From the NCBI RefSeq assembly GCF_000718325.1, contig NZ_JOFV01000004.1, positions 184,240 through 248,239 of the forward strand: DNA of 64,000 nt. The letters are read 5' to 3'. Under the pieces are notes generated by a model, which saw only the letters and a program-made list of their open reading frames with translations, was not told where the DNA came from and made no database searches. The translations under genes were made by a program, and so were the position numbers. This document shows, one piece after another, positions 19,420 through 30,799 of the stretch. Numbering within the stretch: the stretch's first letter is position 1; the number at the start of each line of letters is the position of its first letter. The DNA comes from Oerskovia turbata (GTDB lineage: Bacteria; Actinomycetota; Actinomycetes; Actinomycetales; Cellulomonadaceae).

Positions 19420-22400
19420 TCACACACCGACCTCGTCACGCAGCCGCTGGCTGATGACGGTGGTCACCCCGTCCCCGCGCATCGTGACGCCGTACAGCGC
19501 GTCCGCGATCTCCATCGTCCGCTTCTGGTGCGTGATGACGATGAGCTGCGAGTCCTCCTGGAGCTCGCGGAAGATCTCGAGCAGGCGTCCCAGGTTCACG
19601 TCGTCGAGCGCGGCCTCGACCTCGTCCATGACGTAGAACGGGCTCGGGCGGGCCTTGAAGATCGCGACCAGGAGCGCGACCGCGGTCAGCGAGCGCTCGC
19701 CGCCGGACAGCAGCGACAACCGCTTGACCTTCTTGCCCGCCGGGCGGGCCTCGACCTCGATGCCGGTCGTGAGCATGTTCTCCGGGTCGGTCAGCACCAG
19801 GCGCCCCTCGCCCCCCGGGAACATCCGTCCGAACACGTGCACGAACTGTTCTGCGGTGTCGTGGTACGCCTCGGTGAAGACCTGCTCGACGCGCTCGTCG
19901 ATCTCGCGGACGATCTCCAGGAGGTCGGCCCGCGACTTCTTGAGGTCGGCGAGCTGGGTCGTGAGGAACGTGTGCCGCTCCTCGAGCGCGGCGAACTCCT
20001 CGAGCGCGAGCGGGTTGACCTTCCCGAGCTGTCCCAGAGCGCGCTCGGCCGACCGCAGCCGCTTCTCCTGCGCCGCCCGCACGTAGGGCTCGGTCACGGG
20101 CCCGCCGTCCTCGTCCTCGCGGACCGTGCCGTCCTCGGCGAGCACGGGGACCGGCCGGTCGGGACCGAACTCGTCGAGCAGGACCTCCGGGTCCAGCCCG
20201 AGCTCGGTGACGCTGCGCTCCTGGAGCTGCTCGATCCGCAGCTGCTGCTGGGTCCGGGCGACCTCGTCGCGGTGCGCCACGTCGGTCAGCTCGCGCAGCT
20301 GACCGGCGAGCGCGTCCACCTCGGCCCGGCGAGCGGTCACCGCGGCGTCCAGCTCGCCACGTGCCGCCTCGGCCGCGGCCCGCTCGTCACCTGCCCGTCC
20401 GAGCGACCGGTCGATCGCCGCCAGCGCCGCCTCGGCCCCGTCCCGCACGGCCTCGGCACGGCCCGCCTGGCGCACACGGGCGGCCTCACGAGCCGCGGCC
20501 CGCTCGCGCGCCGCGCGCTCGGTCGCGGCAGCCCGGGCCAGCGACTGCGCGCGTCCGGTCAGGGCGCGTGCCCGTTCCTCGCTCGTCCGCAGCGCGAGAC
20601 GGGCCTCGGTCTCGGCCGCGCGGGTCGCCGTCGCGAGGGCGTTCGCCTCGTCGCGCGCGGCGGTGGCCGCCGCGACGGACTCCTCGGTCTGCTCCGGGGC
20701 CGCCTCGGCCTCGTCGTGCCGCACGACCAGCCCCGCGAGCTCGGCCTGCTCGGCGACCAGCGTGGCCTGCGCCCGCTCCAGGTTGGCCCGGACGCGGGCC
20801 GACTCCGCCGCCGCCGCGCGGGCCGTGGCCCCCAGGTGCCCGAGCTGCTCGGCGACCGCGGCCAGCGCAGCGTCGGACTCGTTGAGCCGCTCCAGGGTCG
20901 CGTCGTAGCGCTGCTGCGCCTCCTCGGCCTCCTCGAGCGCACCGACGAGCGCGAACCGGGTCCGCTCGCCGCGAGCGATCGCGTCGTCCCGGGCGGCCTG
21001 GGCCTCGTCCAGGGCCGCCTGCAGGTGCAGGACGCTCGGAGCGGTCGCCGAGCCGCCCCACGCGCCGTGCGTGCCGAGCAGGTCTCCGCCCTTGGTCACG
21101 GCGGTGACCCGTGGCGAGGCGGCCACGAGCGCACGCGCCTGCGCGAGGTCCTCGACCACGACGACGCCGCCGAGCAGGAACTCGACCGCCGAGGCGACCG
21201 AGCGCGCGGGCGTGACGACCCGCACGGCCCACGCGGCGCCGTCGGGCAGGGATGTGGTCTCCTCCACGCCCGACGACGGACGTGTGCCGCCGCCGACCAC
21301 GAGGCTCGCCCGCCCCGCGTCCTCCTGCCGCAGGTGACGCAGCGCGTCGACCGCGGCCTCGAGGCTCTCGACCGCGACGGCGTCCGCGGCCGGACCGAGG
21401 GCCGCCGCGATCGCGTCCTCGTACCCCGCGTCGATGCTCAGCAGCGCCGCCAACGACCCGAGCGCGGCCACGCCGTCGGCCGCCAGCAGCGCGCCCGCGC
21501 CGTCCTTGCGGACCAGGCTCATCTCGAGCGCCTCGACCCGCGCGCTCCACGTCGCCCGGTCGCGGTCGGCGGTCTGCTCCTCGGCGCGCAGCCCGGTGAC
21601 GACCGCCCCTGTCCGCTCGACGGCGTCGGCCGCCTCCTCGTGCTCGGCGTCCAGGCCCTCCTCGCCCTCCTCGACGCCCACGACCTGCGTCTCGAGGGAC
21701 GCGAACTCGACGTTCGCCTGGTTCCCGCGCCGCTCGGTCTCCGCGAGGCTCTCGCGCAGCCGCCCGATCTCGGCCTCGGTGGCCTCGACGCGCGAGCGCC
21801 GCGCCGCGACCTGCCCGGCGAGCCGCGCGAGCCCTTCGCGGCGGTCCGCGGCCCCGCGCAGCAGCGTCGCGAGCGCCCGTTCCGCCGTCTGCGCCTGCGC
21901 CTCGACCGCGGTCCGCTCCGCCACGGCGGACTCGAGCGTCGCCCGTGCGACCGCGACCTCCGACTCGAGCTCCTGCTCGGCGGCGCGGGCCCGGGCCGCC
22001 TGCGCGTCGAGGTCGTTCGGGTCCTGGCCCCGCTGGACCGTCTCCGGGCGTCCCAGCAGGCGCAGGCGCTCCGCGGCCAGCGTGCGGGTCCCGCCCAGGC
22101 GTTCCTTGAGCGACGACAAGCGGTACCAGACGTCGCTCGCCTGGGTCAGGGCCGGGGCAGCCTCTGCGGCCTGCGCCTCCAACGACCCCAGTGCGTCGCG
22201 GGCCGCGGCGAGCGACCGCCCGACCTCGGCCTGACGTGCCCGCAGCGCCGACTCGTCCGCGATCTCCTGCGCGAGCGTCGCCGTGAGCTGCGCGAGGTCG
22301 TCCGCGAGCAGGCGCGCCCGCGCGTCGCGCAGGTCGCGCTGCACGACCTGAGCCTTGCGTGCGATCTGCGCCTGACGGCCGAGCGGGCCGAGCTGTCGCC

Positions 22401-22995
22401 GGATCTCCGCCGTCAGGTCCCCGAGCCGCGTGAGGTTCGCCTGCATCGCGTCGAGCTTGCGCAGCGCCTTCTCCTTGCGCTTGCGGTGCTTGAGGACCCC
22501 CGCGGCCTCCTCGATGAAGCCGCGCCGCTCCTCGGGCGTCGCCCGCAGCACCGCGTCGAGCTGCCCCTGCCCGACGATCACGTGCATCTCGCGCCCGATG
22601 CCCGAGTCCGAGAGCAGCTCCTGGATGTCCAGCAGCCGGCACGACGACCCGTTGATCGCGTACTCCGACCCGCCGTTGCGGAACAGCGTCCGGGAGATCG
22701 TCACCTCGGAGTAGTCGATCGGCAGCGCGCCGTCCGTGTTGTCGATCGTCAACGACACCTCGGCTCTGCCGAGCGGCGGGCGCCCCGCCGTGCCCGCGAA
22801 GATGACGTCCTCCATCTTGCCGCCGCGCAACGACTTGGCACCCTGCTCGCCCATGACCCAGGACAGGGCGTCGACCACGTTCGACTTGCCCGAACCGTTC
22901 GGCCCGACGACGCACGTCACCCCGGGCTCGAAGCGCAGGGTCGTCGCCGACGCGAACGACTTGAACCCGCGGAGGGTCAGGGTCTTGAGGTGCAC
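19420..22995 (-). CDS. smc: Chromosome segregation protein SMC
   Basis: This 1191-residue SMC ATPase organises chromosomes with ScpA and ScpB. The head begins MHLKTLTLRGFKSFA with Walker A GPNGSGKSN at 31-39. Two very long coiled coils (about 165-500 and 670-1010) flank a hinge with Gly-rich segments. The C-terminal head has the signature LLSGGERSLTAVALL and Walker B FYVMDEVEAALDD. Alanine, glutamate and arginine dominate the coils. No scpA or scpB is in the window. Confidence 0.96.
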   Translation of the reverse strand: MHLKTLTLRGFKSFASATTLRFEPGVTCVVGPNGSGKSNVVDALSWVMGEQGAKSLRGGKMEDVIFAGTAGRPPLGRAEVSLTIDNTDGALPIDYSEVTISRTLFRNGGSEYAINGSSCRLLDIQELLSDSGIGREMHVIVGQGQLDAVLRATPEERRGFIEEAAGVLKHRKRKEKALRKLDAMQANLTRLGDLTAEIRRQLGPLGRQAQIARKAQVVQRDLRDARARLLADDLAQLTATLAQEIADESALRARQAEVGRSLAAARDALGSLEAQAAEAAPALTQASDVWYRLSSLKERLGGTRTLAAERLRLLGRPETVQRGQDPNDLDAQAARARAAEQELESEVAVARATLESAVAERTAVEAQAQTAERALATLLRGAADRREGLARLAGQVAARRSRVEATEAEIGRLRESLAETERRGNQANVEFASLETQVVGVEEGEEGLDAEHEEAADAVERTGAVVTGLRAEEQTADRDRATWSARVEALEMSLVRKDGAGALLAADGVAALGSLAALLSIDAGYEDAIAAALGPAADAVAVESLEAAVDALRHLRQEDAGRASLVVGGGTRPSSGVEETTSLPDGAAWAVRVVTPARSVASAVEFLLGGVVVVEDLAQARALVAASPRVTAVTKGGDLLGTHGAWGGSATAPSVLHLQAALDEAQAARDDAIARGERTRFALVGALEEAEEAQQRYDATLERLNESDAALAAVAEQLGHLGATARAAAAESARVRANLERAQATLVAEQAELAGLVVRHDEAEAAPEQTEESVAAATAARDEANALATATRAAETEARLALRTSEERARALTGRAQSLARAAATERAARERAAAREAARVRQAGRAEAVRDGAEAALAAIDRSLGRAGDERAAAEAARGELDAAVTARRAEVDALAGQLRELTDVAHRDEVARTQQQLRIEQLQERSVTELGLDPEVLLDEFGPDRPVPVLAEDGTVREDEDGGPVTEPYVRAAQEKRLRSAERALGQLGKVNPLALEEFAALEERHTFLTTQLADLKKSRADLLEIVREIDERVEQVFTEAYHDTAEQFVHVFGRMFPGGEGRLVLTDPENMLTTGIEVEARPAGKKVKRLSLLSGGERSLTAVALLVAIFKARPSPFYVMDEVEAALDDVNLGRLLEIFRELQEDSQLIVITHQKRTMEIADALYGVTMRGDGVTTVISQRLRDEVGV

Positions 22996-23068
22996 GGGTC
23001 AGAGCCTAGTGCGGATCTGCGGGTGAGACGGGGAGGCGGTGGGGATGAGGGGAGGGACGAGGGTGGGG

Positions 23069-23096
23069 GGCGCCCCCGTCCGTCGACGGGGGCGCC
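23069..23096 (-). terminator. Terminator after ndk
   Basis: A perfect 12-bp hairpin (arms 23069-23080 and 23085-23096, 4-base loop) begins 21 bases after the ndk stop and separates it from smc. Confidence 0.8.
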
Positions 23097-23117
23097 TGCA
23101 GGTGGTGCGGGTGGTGC

Positions 23118-23582
23118 TCAGAGCCCGGGGAACCAGAGCGCGATCTCGCGGGCCGCGGACTCCGGGGAGTCCGAGCCGTGGACCAGGTTCTGCTGGACCT
23201 TCAGGCCCCAGTCGCGGCCCAGGTCACCGCGGATGGTGCCGGGGGCGGCTGCCGTCGGGTCGGTCGCGCCGGCCAGCGAGCGGAAGCCCGGGATGACGCC
23301 CTGCCCCTCGGCCACGACCGCGAGGATCGGGCCCGAGAGCATGAAGTCGACGAGCGGGGCGAAGAACGGCTTGCCCTCGTGCTCGGCGTAGTGCGCCGCG
23401 AGGAGCTCGGGGGTGGCGTCCAGGAGCTGGACGGCGGCCAGGGTGTACCCCTTGGCCTCGACGCGGCGGAGGATCTCGCCCGACAGGCCGCGGCGGACGC
23501 CGTCGGGCTTGACGAGGACGAGGGTGCGCTCGATGGTCTCGGAGAGCGCGTCGGCCACTGCGGGGGCTGCAACATCAGTCAT
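23118..23582 (-). CDS. ndk: Nucleoside-diphosphate kinase
   Basis: This 154-residue enzyme transfers the gamma phosphate between nucleoside triphosphates and diphosphates through a phosphohistidine. [15 protein letters not shown] starts the fold, and [10 protein letters not shown] carries the active-site His135. It is about 17 residues longer than the typical 137 because of an N-terminal Ala-rich extension; the ATG at 23582 has no better in-frame alternative before the fold. It follows the DUF4233 gene, as in many actinobacteria. Confidence 0.95.
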   Translation of the reverse strand: MTDVAAPAVADALSETIERTLVLVKPDGVRRGLSGEILRRVEAKGYTLAAVQLLDATPELLAAHYAEHEGKPFFAPLVDFMLSGPILAVVAEGQGVIPGFRSLAGATDPTAAAPGTIRGDLGRDWGLKVQQNLVHGSDSPESAAREIALWFPGL

Positions 23583-23605
23583 GCGCACGACCCTACCGGC
23601 CGCGC

Positions 23606-24066
23606 TCACATGTTCGGTGCGGTCTCCGGGTGCTCGGCGTCGTACGCGGCGCGCTCGCGGTCGATGCGTCCGCCGAGCCGCAGCGACACGAACCACAGGA
23701 CCACGAAGATGCCTCCGACCAGGAACATCAGCGGGACCGCGAAGCCGCACGCGATCACGGGCAGCTGGACGACCGAGCCCGCGACGTACCCGCCGGGCCC
23801 GCCGACCATGCGGCTGAGGAGGATCAGCACGACCATGAGCGTCCCGCCCACGATCCAGATCGCGGGGCCCGAGGGCACCTGCATCCGGTCGGGCCACGCG
23901 TAGGGCACGGTCCGCAGCCCGTACGCGACGAGGGTCGCGAACAGGACGAGGAAGGCCTCGAGCAGCAGCGTCGTCGACGTGAACTGGATCTTCGCGGACT
24001 TCTTGGCCTTGATGCGGGCCGGGCCTGCTCTGCCGGCTTGTCGGCCGGTTCGATGGTGGAGCTCAC
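23606..24066 (-). pseudogene. DUF4233 membrane protein gene with apparent frameshift
   Basis: DUF4233 proteins are small actinobacterial membrane proteins of unknown function, usually between folC and ndk. A start at GTG 24066 opens [16 protein letters not shown], but after about 24015 that frame loses meaning. The expected continuation ([12 protein letters not shown], then the first membrane helix [19 protein letters not shown]) is in another frame with no start codon of its own. The two frames join if one base is restored in the CCCGGCCC tract near 24015-24024. The rest (two more hydrophobic segments to EHPETAPNM) is intact. It is either a real one-base deletion or a sequencing error. Translation from GTG 23908 would give only 100 residues lacking helix 1. 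Confidence 0.75.
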
Positions 24067-24071
24067 GCGGC

Positions 24072-25838
<1,767 letters not shown>

Positions 25839-25906
25839 TCACCCGGCGGACGCGGGCCGCGGGTGCGAAGGGGTGGGAGCGAGAGGGGTGGTGCGAGGTG
25901 GGGCGG

Positions 25907-26551
25907 TCAGTCCGGCGCGGACCCCGGACGGACGAGTGCCCGGAGCTGGGCGACGACCGAGCCGAGGTGGTCGACCGGCTCGCCGGTGCGCCCGAGACGC
26001 TCCCACTCGAGGGTCGTCGTGCGCAGGAGGCTCATCACGACCATGGCCAGCAGCTCGGGCTCGGGGACGAACGGGTGGTCGGCGCGACGGCGGTCGAACA
26101 CGTCGATGAGCCCTGTGCGCAGGTTCTCGATCCACCACATGTGGCGGGCGAGGAGCCGGGGCTCGCGCTCGACGAGCTCGATCGCCCGGTGCACGCGGTC
26201 GAGGGACATCACCTGGTGGGCGAGCAGGTCGGTGACGAGCGCCTGGAGGTCGTCCAGGAGGTCCCCCGTGGGGCCGCCACCGACGAAGACGGCGACGGCG
26301 TCCGGGGACGGGGAGAAGTCCTCGACCCCGAGCACCGCGTCGTCCTTCGACGCGAAGTAGTTGAAGAACGTCCGTGTCGAGACGCCGATCGAGGTGCAGA
26401 CGTCCTCGACCGTGACGTCGTCCAGGCCCCGCTCGAGCACGAGGGTCTGTGCGGCGTCGATGAGCGCCTCGCGGCGCTCTCGCTTCTTGCGCTCGCGCAG
26501 ACCCGTGGGGGCTGCGGAGGGCTCGACGTTGTTCTGCACAGCACGCAACAT
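25907..26551 (-). CDS. TetR/AcrR family transcriptional regulator
   Basis: The protein has 214 residues. The N-terminal helix-turn-helix is clear (REALIDAAQTLVLERGLDDVTVEDVCTSIGVS is the region; key words VTVEDV and STRTFFNYFASKDD), and residues 75-200 form the ligand-binding helical domain. It is likely the repressor of the exporter gene 95 bases downstream on the same strand, responding to a substrate of the pump (inference from context). Upstream, at 26570-26579, TTGC-AG-GCAA is a small inverted repeat that could be part of an operator. Confidence 0.88.
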   Translation of the reverse strand: MLRAVQNNVEPSAAPTGLRERKKRERREALIDAAQTLVLERGLDDVTVEDVCTSIGVSTRTFFNYFASKDDAVLGVEDFSPSPDAVAVFVGGGPTGDLLDDLQALVTDLLAHQVMSLDRVHRAIELVEREPRLLARHMWWIENLRTGLIDVFDRRRADHPFVPEPELLAMVVMSLLRTTTLEWERLGRTGEPVDHLGSVVAQLRALVRPGSAPD

Positions 26552-26612
26552 TACGCGTCGTGCAACTTTGCAGGCAATGCAGTATTCACGTGACGCCTGT
26601 CACGGGAGCGCG

Positions 26613-27380
26613 TCAGACCTCGCCGAAACCACCCTCGACCGCGGCGAGGGCCGCGTCACGGGCCTCGTTCGCCTGCGGCCCCTCGGCCGCGATCACGAGC
26701 TCTCGCCCGCCGGTCGCGCCGAGCTTCATCATCTCGAGCACGCTCGCGGCGTTGACCCCGTTGATGGTGACCTTCGCGTCGTAGCCCGCGACGAGCCGGG
26801 CGAGGATCGCCGCCGGACGGGCGTGCAGGCCGAGAGGGTTGCGCAGCGTGACCGCCCGCGGGGCGCCGGGCGAGTCGTCCTCGATGCCCGCGGCACCGGC
26901 GAGCTGGTCGGCCGGCCCGGCGGCGGGGACGAACTCTCCCCCGGCTCCGGCTCCGGCCGCGCTCTGCGCGAACGTGCCACCGGCGGCCTCGGCCGAGGCG
27001 AGCACCTCGGCGAGGGCGCCCCCGCCGTGCGCCGTGACGGCCGCCGCGACGGCCCCCTCGACGAACGGGGCGTCCGCGAGGACGACCCGGCCCTCGAGCG
27101 AGTCGTCGAGCTCGATGACCGACTCGATCGTCATGACCGCCGACCCCAGGTCGGCGAGCACCACGACCCCCTCGGTCCCCACGAGGCCTTCGTCGACCGC
27201 AGCCGCCACCACGTCGTAGCTCGTCCCCAGGCTGCCGTCGTCCGTGCCGCCCGCGGGCAGCAGCAGCACGCCGGGCGCCATCTGCGCGGCGAGCTCGGCG
27301 GCCCCCTGCGCGAGACGGGCCGAGTGGGACACGAGCACCAGGGCGATCCGCGCGCGATCGCCGACCTGTGGGGTAGTCAT
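26613..27380 (-). CDS. dhaM: DhaM: dihydroxyacetone kinase phosphotransfer subunit with HPr domain
   Basis: The product has 255 residues. The N-terminal domain is EIIA-Man-like (IALVLVSHSARLAQG, probable phosphohistidine H19), and after an Ala/Gly-rich linker at 125-165 comes an HPr domain (RNPLGLHARPAAILARLV with the phospho-His, then LEMMKLGATGG). DhaM passes phosphate from the PTS to DhaL-bound ADP. There is no enzyme I fragment as in longer DhaM proteins, so a separate EI is needed. The ATG at 27380 is chosen; a GTG at 27395 would overlap dhaL by 8 bases. Confidence 0.93.
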   Translation of the reverse strand: MTTPQVGDRARIALVLVSHSARLAQGAAELAAQMAPGVLLLPAGGTDDGSLGTSYDVVAAAVDEGLVGTEGVVVLADLGSAVMTIESVIELDDSLEGRVVLADAPFVEGAVAAAVTAHGGGALAEVLASAEAAGGTFAQSAAGAGAGGEFVPAAGPADQLAGAAGIEDDSPGAPRAVTLRNPLGLHARPAAILARLVAGYDAKVTINGVNAASVLEMMKLGATGGRELVIAAEGPQANEARDAALAAVEGGFGEV

Positions 27381-27387
27381 CGGGCCA

Positions 27388-28032
27388 TCATTCACCGGGA
27401 GCGGTGGCCGCCGCGACCGCAGCCCGCAGGATCACGACGGTCGACGTCGCCCCCGGGTCCTGGTGCCCGATGCTCCGTTCGCCCAGGTAGCTCGCGCGCC
27501 CCTTGGTCGCGAGCAGGGGGACCGTCGCGAGCGCGCCGGCCTCGGCCGCGGCGAGCGCCGCCTCGAGGACACCCACGGGGTCGGCGCCGGAGTCCGCCGC
27601 CGCGACCGCGGCGTCGACCGCGGGCTGCCAGGCGTCGACCATGGTCTTCTCCCCCGGCGCGGCCTTGCCGCGCGCGGTGATGCCCTCGAGCGCCCCCTCG
27701 AGCAGCGCGACCACGGCCGAGGAGTCGAGCTCCGCCAGTCCCGTGACCTTGGCCGCTCGCAGGAACGCGGTGCCGTAGAGCGGCCCCGACGCGCCTCCGA
27801 CCGAGGACATGAGCGTGGTCGCCACGAGCTTGAGCACGTCGCCGATCTGAGCGGGCTCGGCCTCCAGCCCGTCCAGCTTGGCGACGACCGCCTGGAACCC
27901 CCGGTTCAGGTTCTCGCCGTGGTCACCGTCACCGATCTGACGGTCCAGCTCGGTGAGCTCGTCCCGCGCCGACACGATCATCGTCGCCGTGTCCCTCATC
28001 CAGCGCACAGCCCACGCAACGTCCAGCGTCAT
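27388..28032 (-). CDS. dhaL: DhaL: ADP-binding subunit of dihydroxyacetone kinase
   Basis: This 214-residue DhaL carries the ADP that is rephosphorylated by DhaM and gives its phosphate to DhaK-bound dihydroxyacetone. The nucleotide/Mg motif TELDRQIGDGDHGENLNRGF contains the conserved aspartates, followed by SSVGGASGPLYGTAF and DPGATSTV. ATG at 28032 is preceded by GGGAAAGG. It lies between dhaK and dhaM in one operon. Confidence 0.95.
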   Translation of the reverse strand: MTLDVAWAVRWMRDTATMIVSARDELTELDRQIGDGDHGENLNRGFQAVVAKLDGLEAEPAQIGDVLKLVATTLMSSVGGASGPLYGTAFLRAAKVTGLAELDSSAVVALLEGALEGITARGKAAPGEKTMVDAWQPAVDAAVAAADSGADPVGVLEAALAAAEAGALATVPLLATKGRASYLGERSIGHQDPGATSTVVILRAAVAAATAPGE

Positions 28033-28054
28033 CAATCGCCCTTTCCCTACGGGT

Positions 28055-28080
28055 CGGGGCGGTTCGCGAGAACCGCCCCG
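28055..28080 (-). promoter_or_regulatory. Intercistronic hairpin between dhaK and dhaL
   Basis: A perfect 11-bp stem (28055-28065 with 28070-28080) with a 4-base loop lies in the 85-base dhaK/dhaL gap, 38 bases after the dhaK stop. It may partly terminate or protect the dhaK message and so set the subunit ratio. Confidence 0.55.
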
Positions 28081-28117
28081 GTTGCGCCGTCCCCCGGCTC
28101 TCGGGGGTCGGCCGGAG

Positions 28118-29113
<996 letters not shown>

Positions 29114-29292
29114 GGCGCATCCCTTCGTCGGACTGCTGCGGCACCGGGCGGCCGCGTGCACTGCTCGCGCACCGGTGACGCGTGCCCCCGGTGCCCGTCC
29201 CCCCATCAAACACCCCCGCGCGGCACCCGGCACGCAGGGAGCCGGACCGTCACCGGATGGGCGGCCTCGGCGCCGGGAGAGCCGCCCGCCCG

Positions 29293-29334
29293 ACGACGCA
29301 GGGCGCCCCTCGTCCGAAGGGCGCCCTGCGTCGT
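29293..29334 (-). terminator. Terminator after folC
   Basis: Perfect 16-bp arms at 29293-29308 and 29319-29334 flank a 10-base loop, 17 bases after the folC stop. It lies between ileS-folC and the dha operon in the 237-base gap. Confidence 0.82.
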
Positions 29335-29350
29335 GGTCGTGCGGGAGGTG

Positions 29351-30799
29351 TCAGCCGCGGCCGAGCAGGATCCGCACGTCGGCCGCGGTGATCACGGACC
29401 CGGTCACGAGGACGCCGGTCCCGACGCCGACGCCGACCGAGTCGTCACGCTCGGCCAGGTCGACCGCGATCGCGAGCGCCTCGTCGAGCCGCTCGGCGGA
29501 GTGGACCCGGTCCTCCCCGAACACGTCGATCGCGATCTCCGCGAGATCCGTGGGGTCGGCCGAGCGTTCGGCCGAGTTGCGCGTCACGACGATCTCGGCG
29601 AGCACGGGCTCGAGCACCGAGAGGATCTGCTCGGAGTCCTTGTCGCCCATGATCGCGACGACCCCGATGAGGCGCTCGAACTCGAACGCCTCGTCGAGCG
29701 CCGCGACGAGCGCCTCGGCGCCCGCGGGGTTGTGGGCTGCGTCGACGATCACGGTCGGGCTCGACCGCAGGACCTCGAGACGACCGGGCGAGGACACGTC
29801 GCCGAACGCGGCCTCGACGACCCCGCCGTCGAGCGCGCGACCGCCCGAGAGCAGCGCCTCGGTCGCCGAGAGGGCGAGCAGGGCGTTGTGCGCCTGGTGC
29901 TCGCCGATCACGGGCAGGAAGATCTGCGTGTACAGGCCTGCCGGGGTGCGCAGGTCGACGACCTGTCCCCCGACCGCGGGCGTGCGTCCCGCGACCGCGA
30001 TGTCCTGGCCCTCGCGCAGCACGCGGGCGTCCTTGGCGGCGGCCGCCTCGATCACGATGGCCTCGGCCACGTCGCTCTGCTCGGCGAGCACGACGACCGC
30101 GCCGTCCTTGACGATCCCGGCCTTCTCGGTCGCGATCTCCTCGATCGTGTGGCCGAGCCAGCGCGTGTGGTCGATCGAGATGGGCGTCACGATCGCGACG
30201 TCACCGTCCACGACGTTGGTCGAGTCCCAGCGCCCGCCCATGCCGACCTCGACGATCGCGACGTCCACGGGGGCGTCGGCGAACGCGGCGAAGGCCATGA
30301 CCGTGAGCACCTCGAAGAAGCTCAGCCGCGGGCCGCCTGCCTCCTGCGACTCACGGTCGACGACGCCGACGTACGGCGCGACGTCCTCCCAGGTCTCGAC
30401 GAAGCGCGCCGGGGTCAGGGGCTCGCCGTCGATCGCGATGCGCTCGGTGACCGACGTCAGGTGCGGGCTCGTGAAGCGTCCGGTGCGCAGGCCGTGCTCG
30501 CGCACGAGCCGCTCGACCATGCGCGAGGTCGACGTCTTCCCGTTGGTCCCCGTGATGTGGATGCTCCGGTACGCCTTCTGGGGGTCGCCCAGGAGCTCGA
30601 GGACCCGCTGCACGCGGTCGAGCGTCGGGTCGATGTCGTGCTCGGGGGCCCGGTCCATGATGTGCGCGTACACCGTGGCCAGGTCCTCGAGCGCTGCGGT
30701 CTCCTCGGCCGTGCGCTGGTGCGCGGCGCCGCCGGGCCGCCGCGCGTCCTTGTCGCCAGGACGCTCGCCGGCGCCCCGACCCAGGCGGATGCCGCTCAC
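29351..30799 (-). CDS. folC: Folylpolyglutamate / dihydrofolate synthase
   Basis: This 482-residue Mur-ligase-family enzyme adds glutamate to folates (and to dihydropteroate in bifunctional forms). The P-loop is [16 protein letters not shown], followed by [16 protein letters not shown], the carbamylated-Lys region [12 protein letters not shown] and the C-terminal domain [16 protein letters not shown] 45-residue N-terminal extension precedes the fold. The GTG start at 30799 overlaps the ileS stop by 4 bases, so folC is downstream in the ileS transcript and shares its T-box control. Confidence 0.94.
   Translation of the reverse strand: MSGIRLGRGAGERPGDKDARRPGGAAHQRTAEETAALEDLATVYAHIMDRAPEHDIDPTLDRVQRVLELLGDPQKAYRSIHITGTNGKTSTSRMVERLVREHGLRTGRFTSPHLTSVTERIAIDGEPLTPARFVETWEDVAPYVGVVDRESQEAGGPRLSFFEVLTVMAFAAFADAPVDVAIVEVGMGGRWDSTNVVDGDVAIVTPISIDHTRWLGHTIEEIATEKAGIVKDGAVVVLAEQSDVAEAIVIEAAAAKDARVLREGQDIAVAGRTPAVGGQVVDLRTPAGLYTQIFLPVIGEHQAHNALLALSATEALLSGGRALDGGVVEAAFGDVSSPGRLEVLRSSPTVIVDAAHNPAGAEALVAALDEAFEFERLIGVVAIMGDKDSEQILSVLEPVLAEIVVTRNSAERSADPTDLAEIAIDVFGEDRVHSAERLDEALAIAVDLAERDDSVGVGVGTGVLVTGSVITAADVRILLGRG

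Noticed and set aside
17695..23391. 1898-codon open frame on the plus strand
   Set aside because: It runs antisense through ftsY, smc and ndk. Long antisense frames are expected at this GC content, and the sequence is Arg/Gly/Leu-biased with no family.
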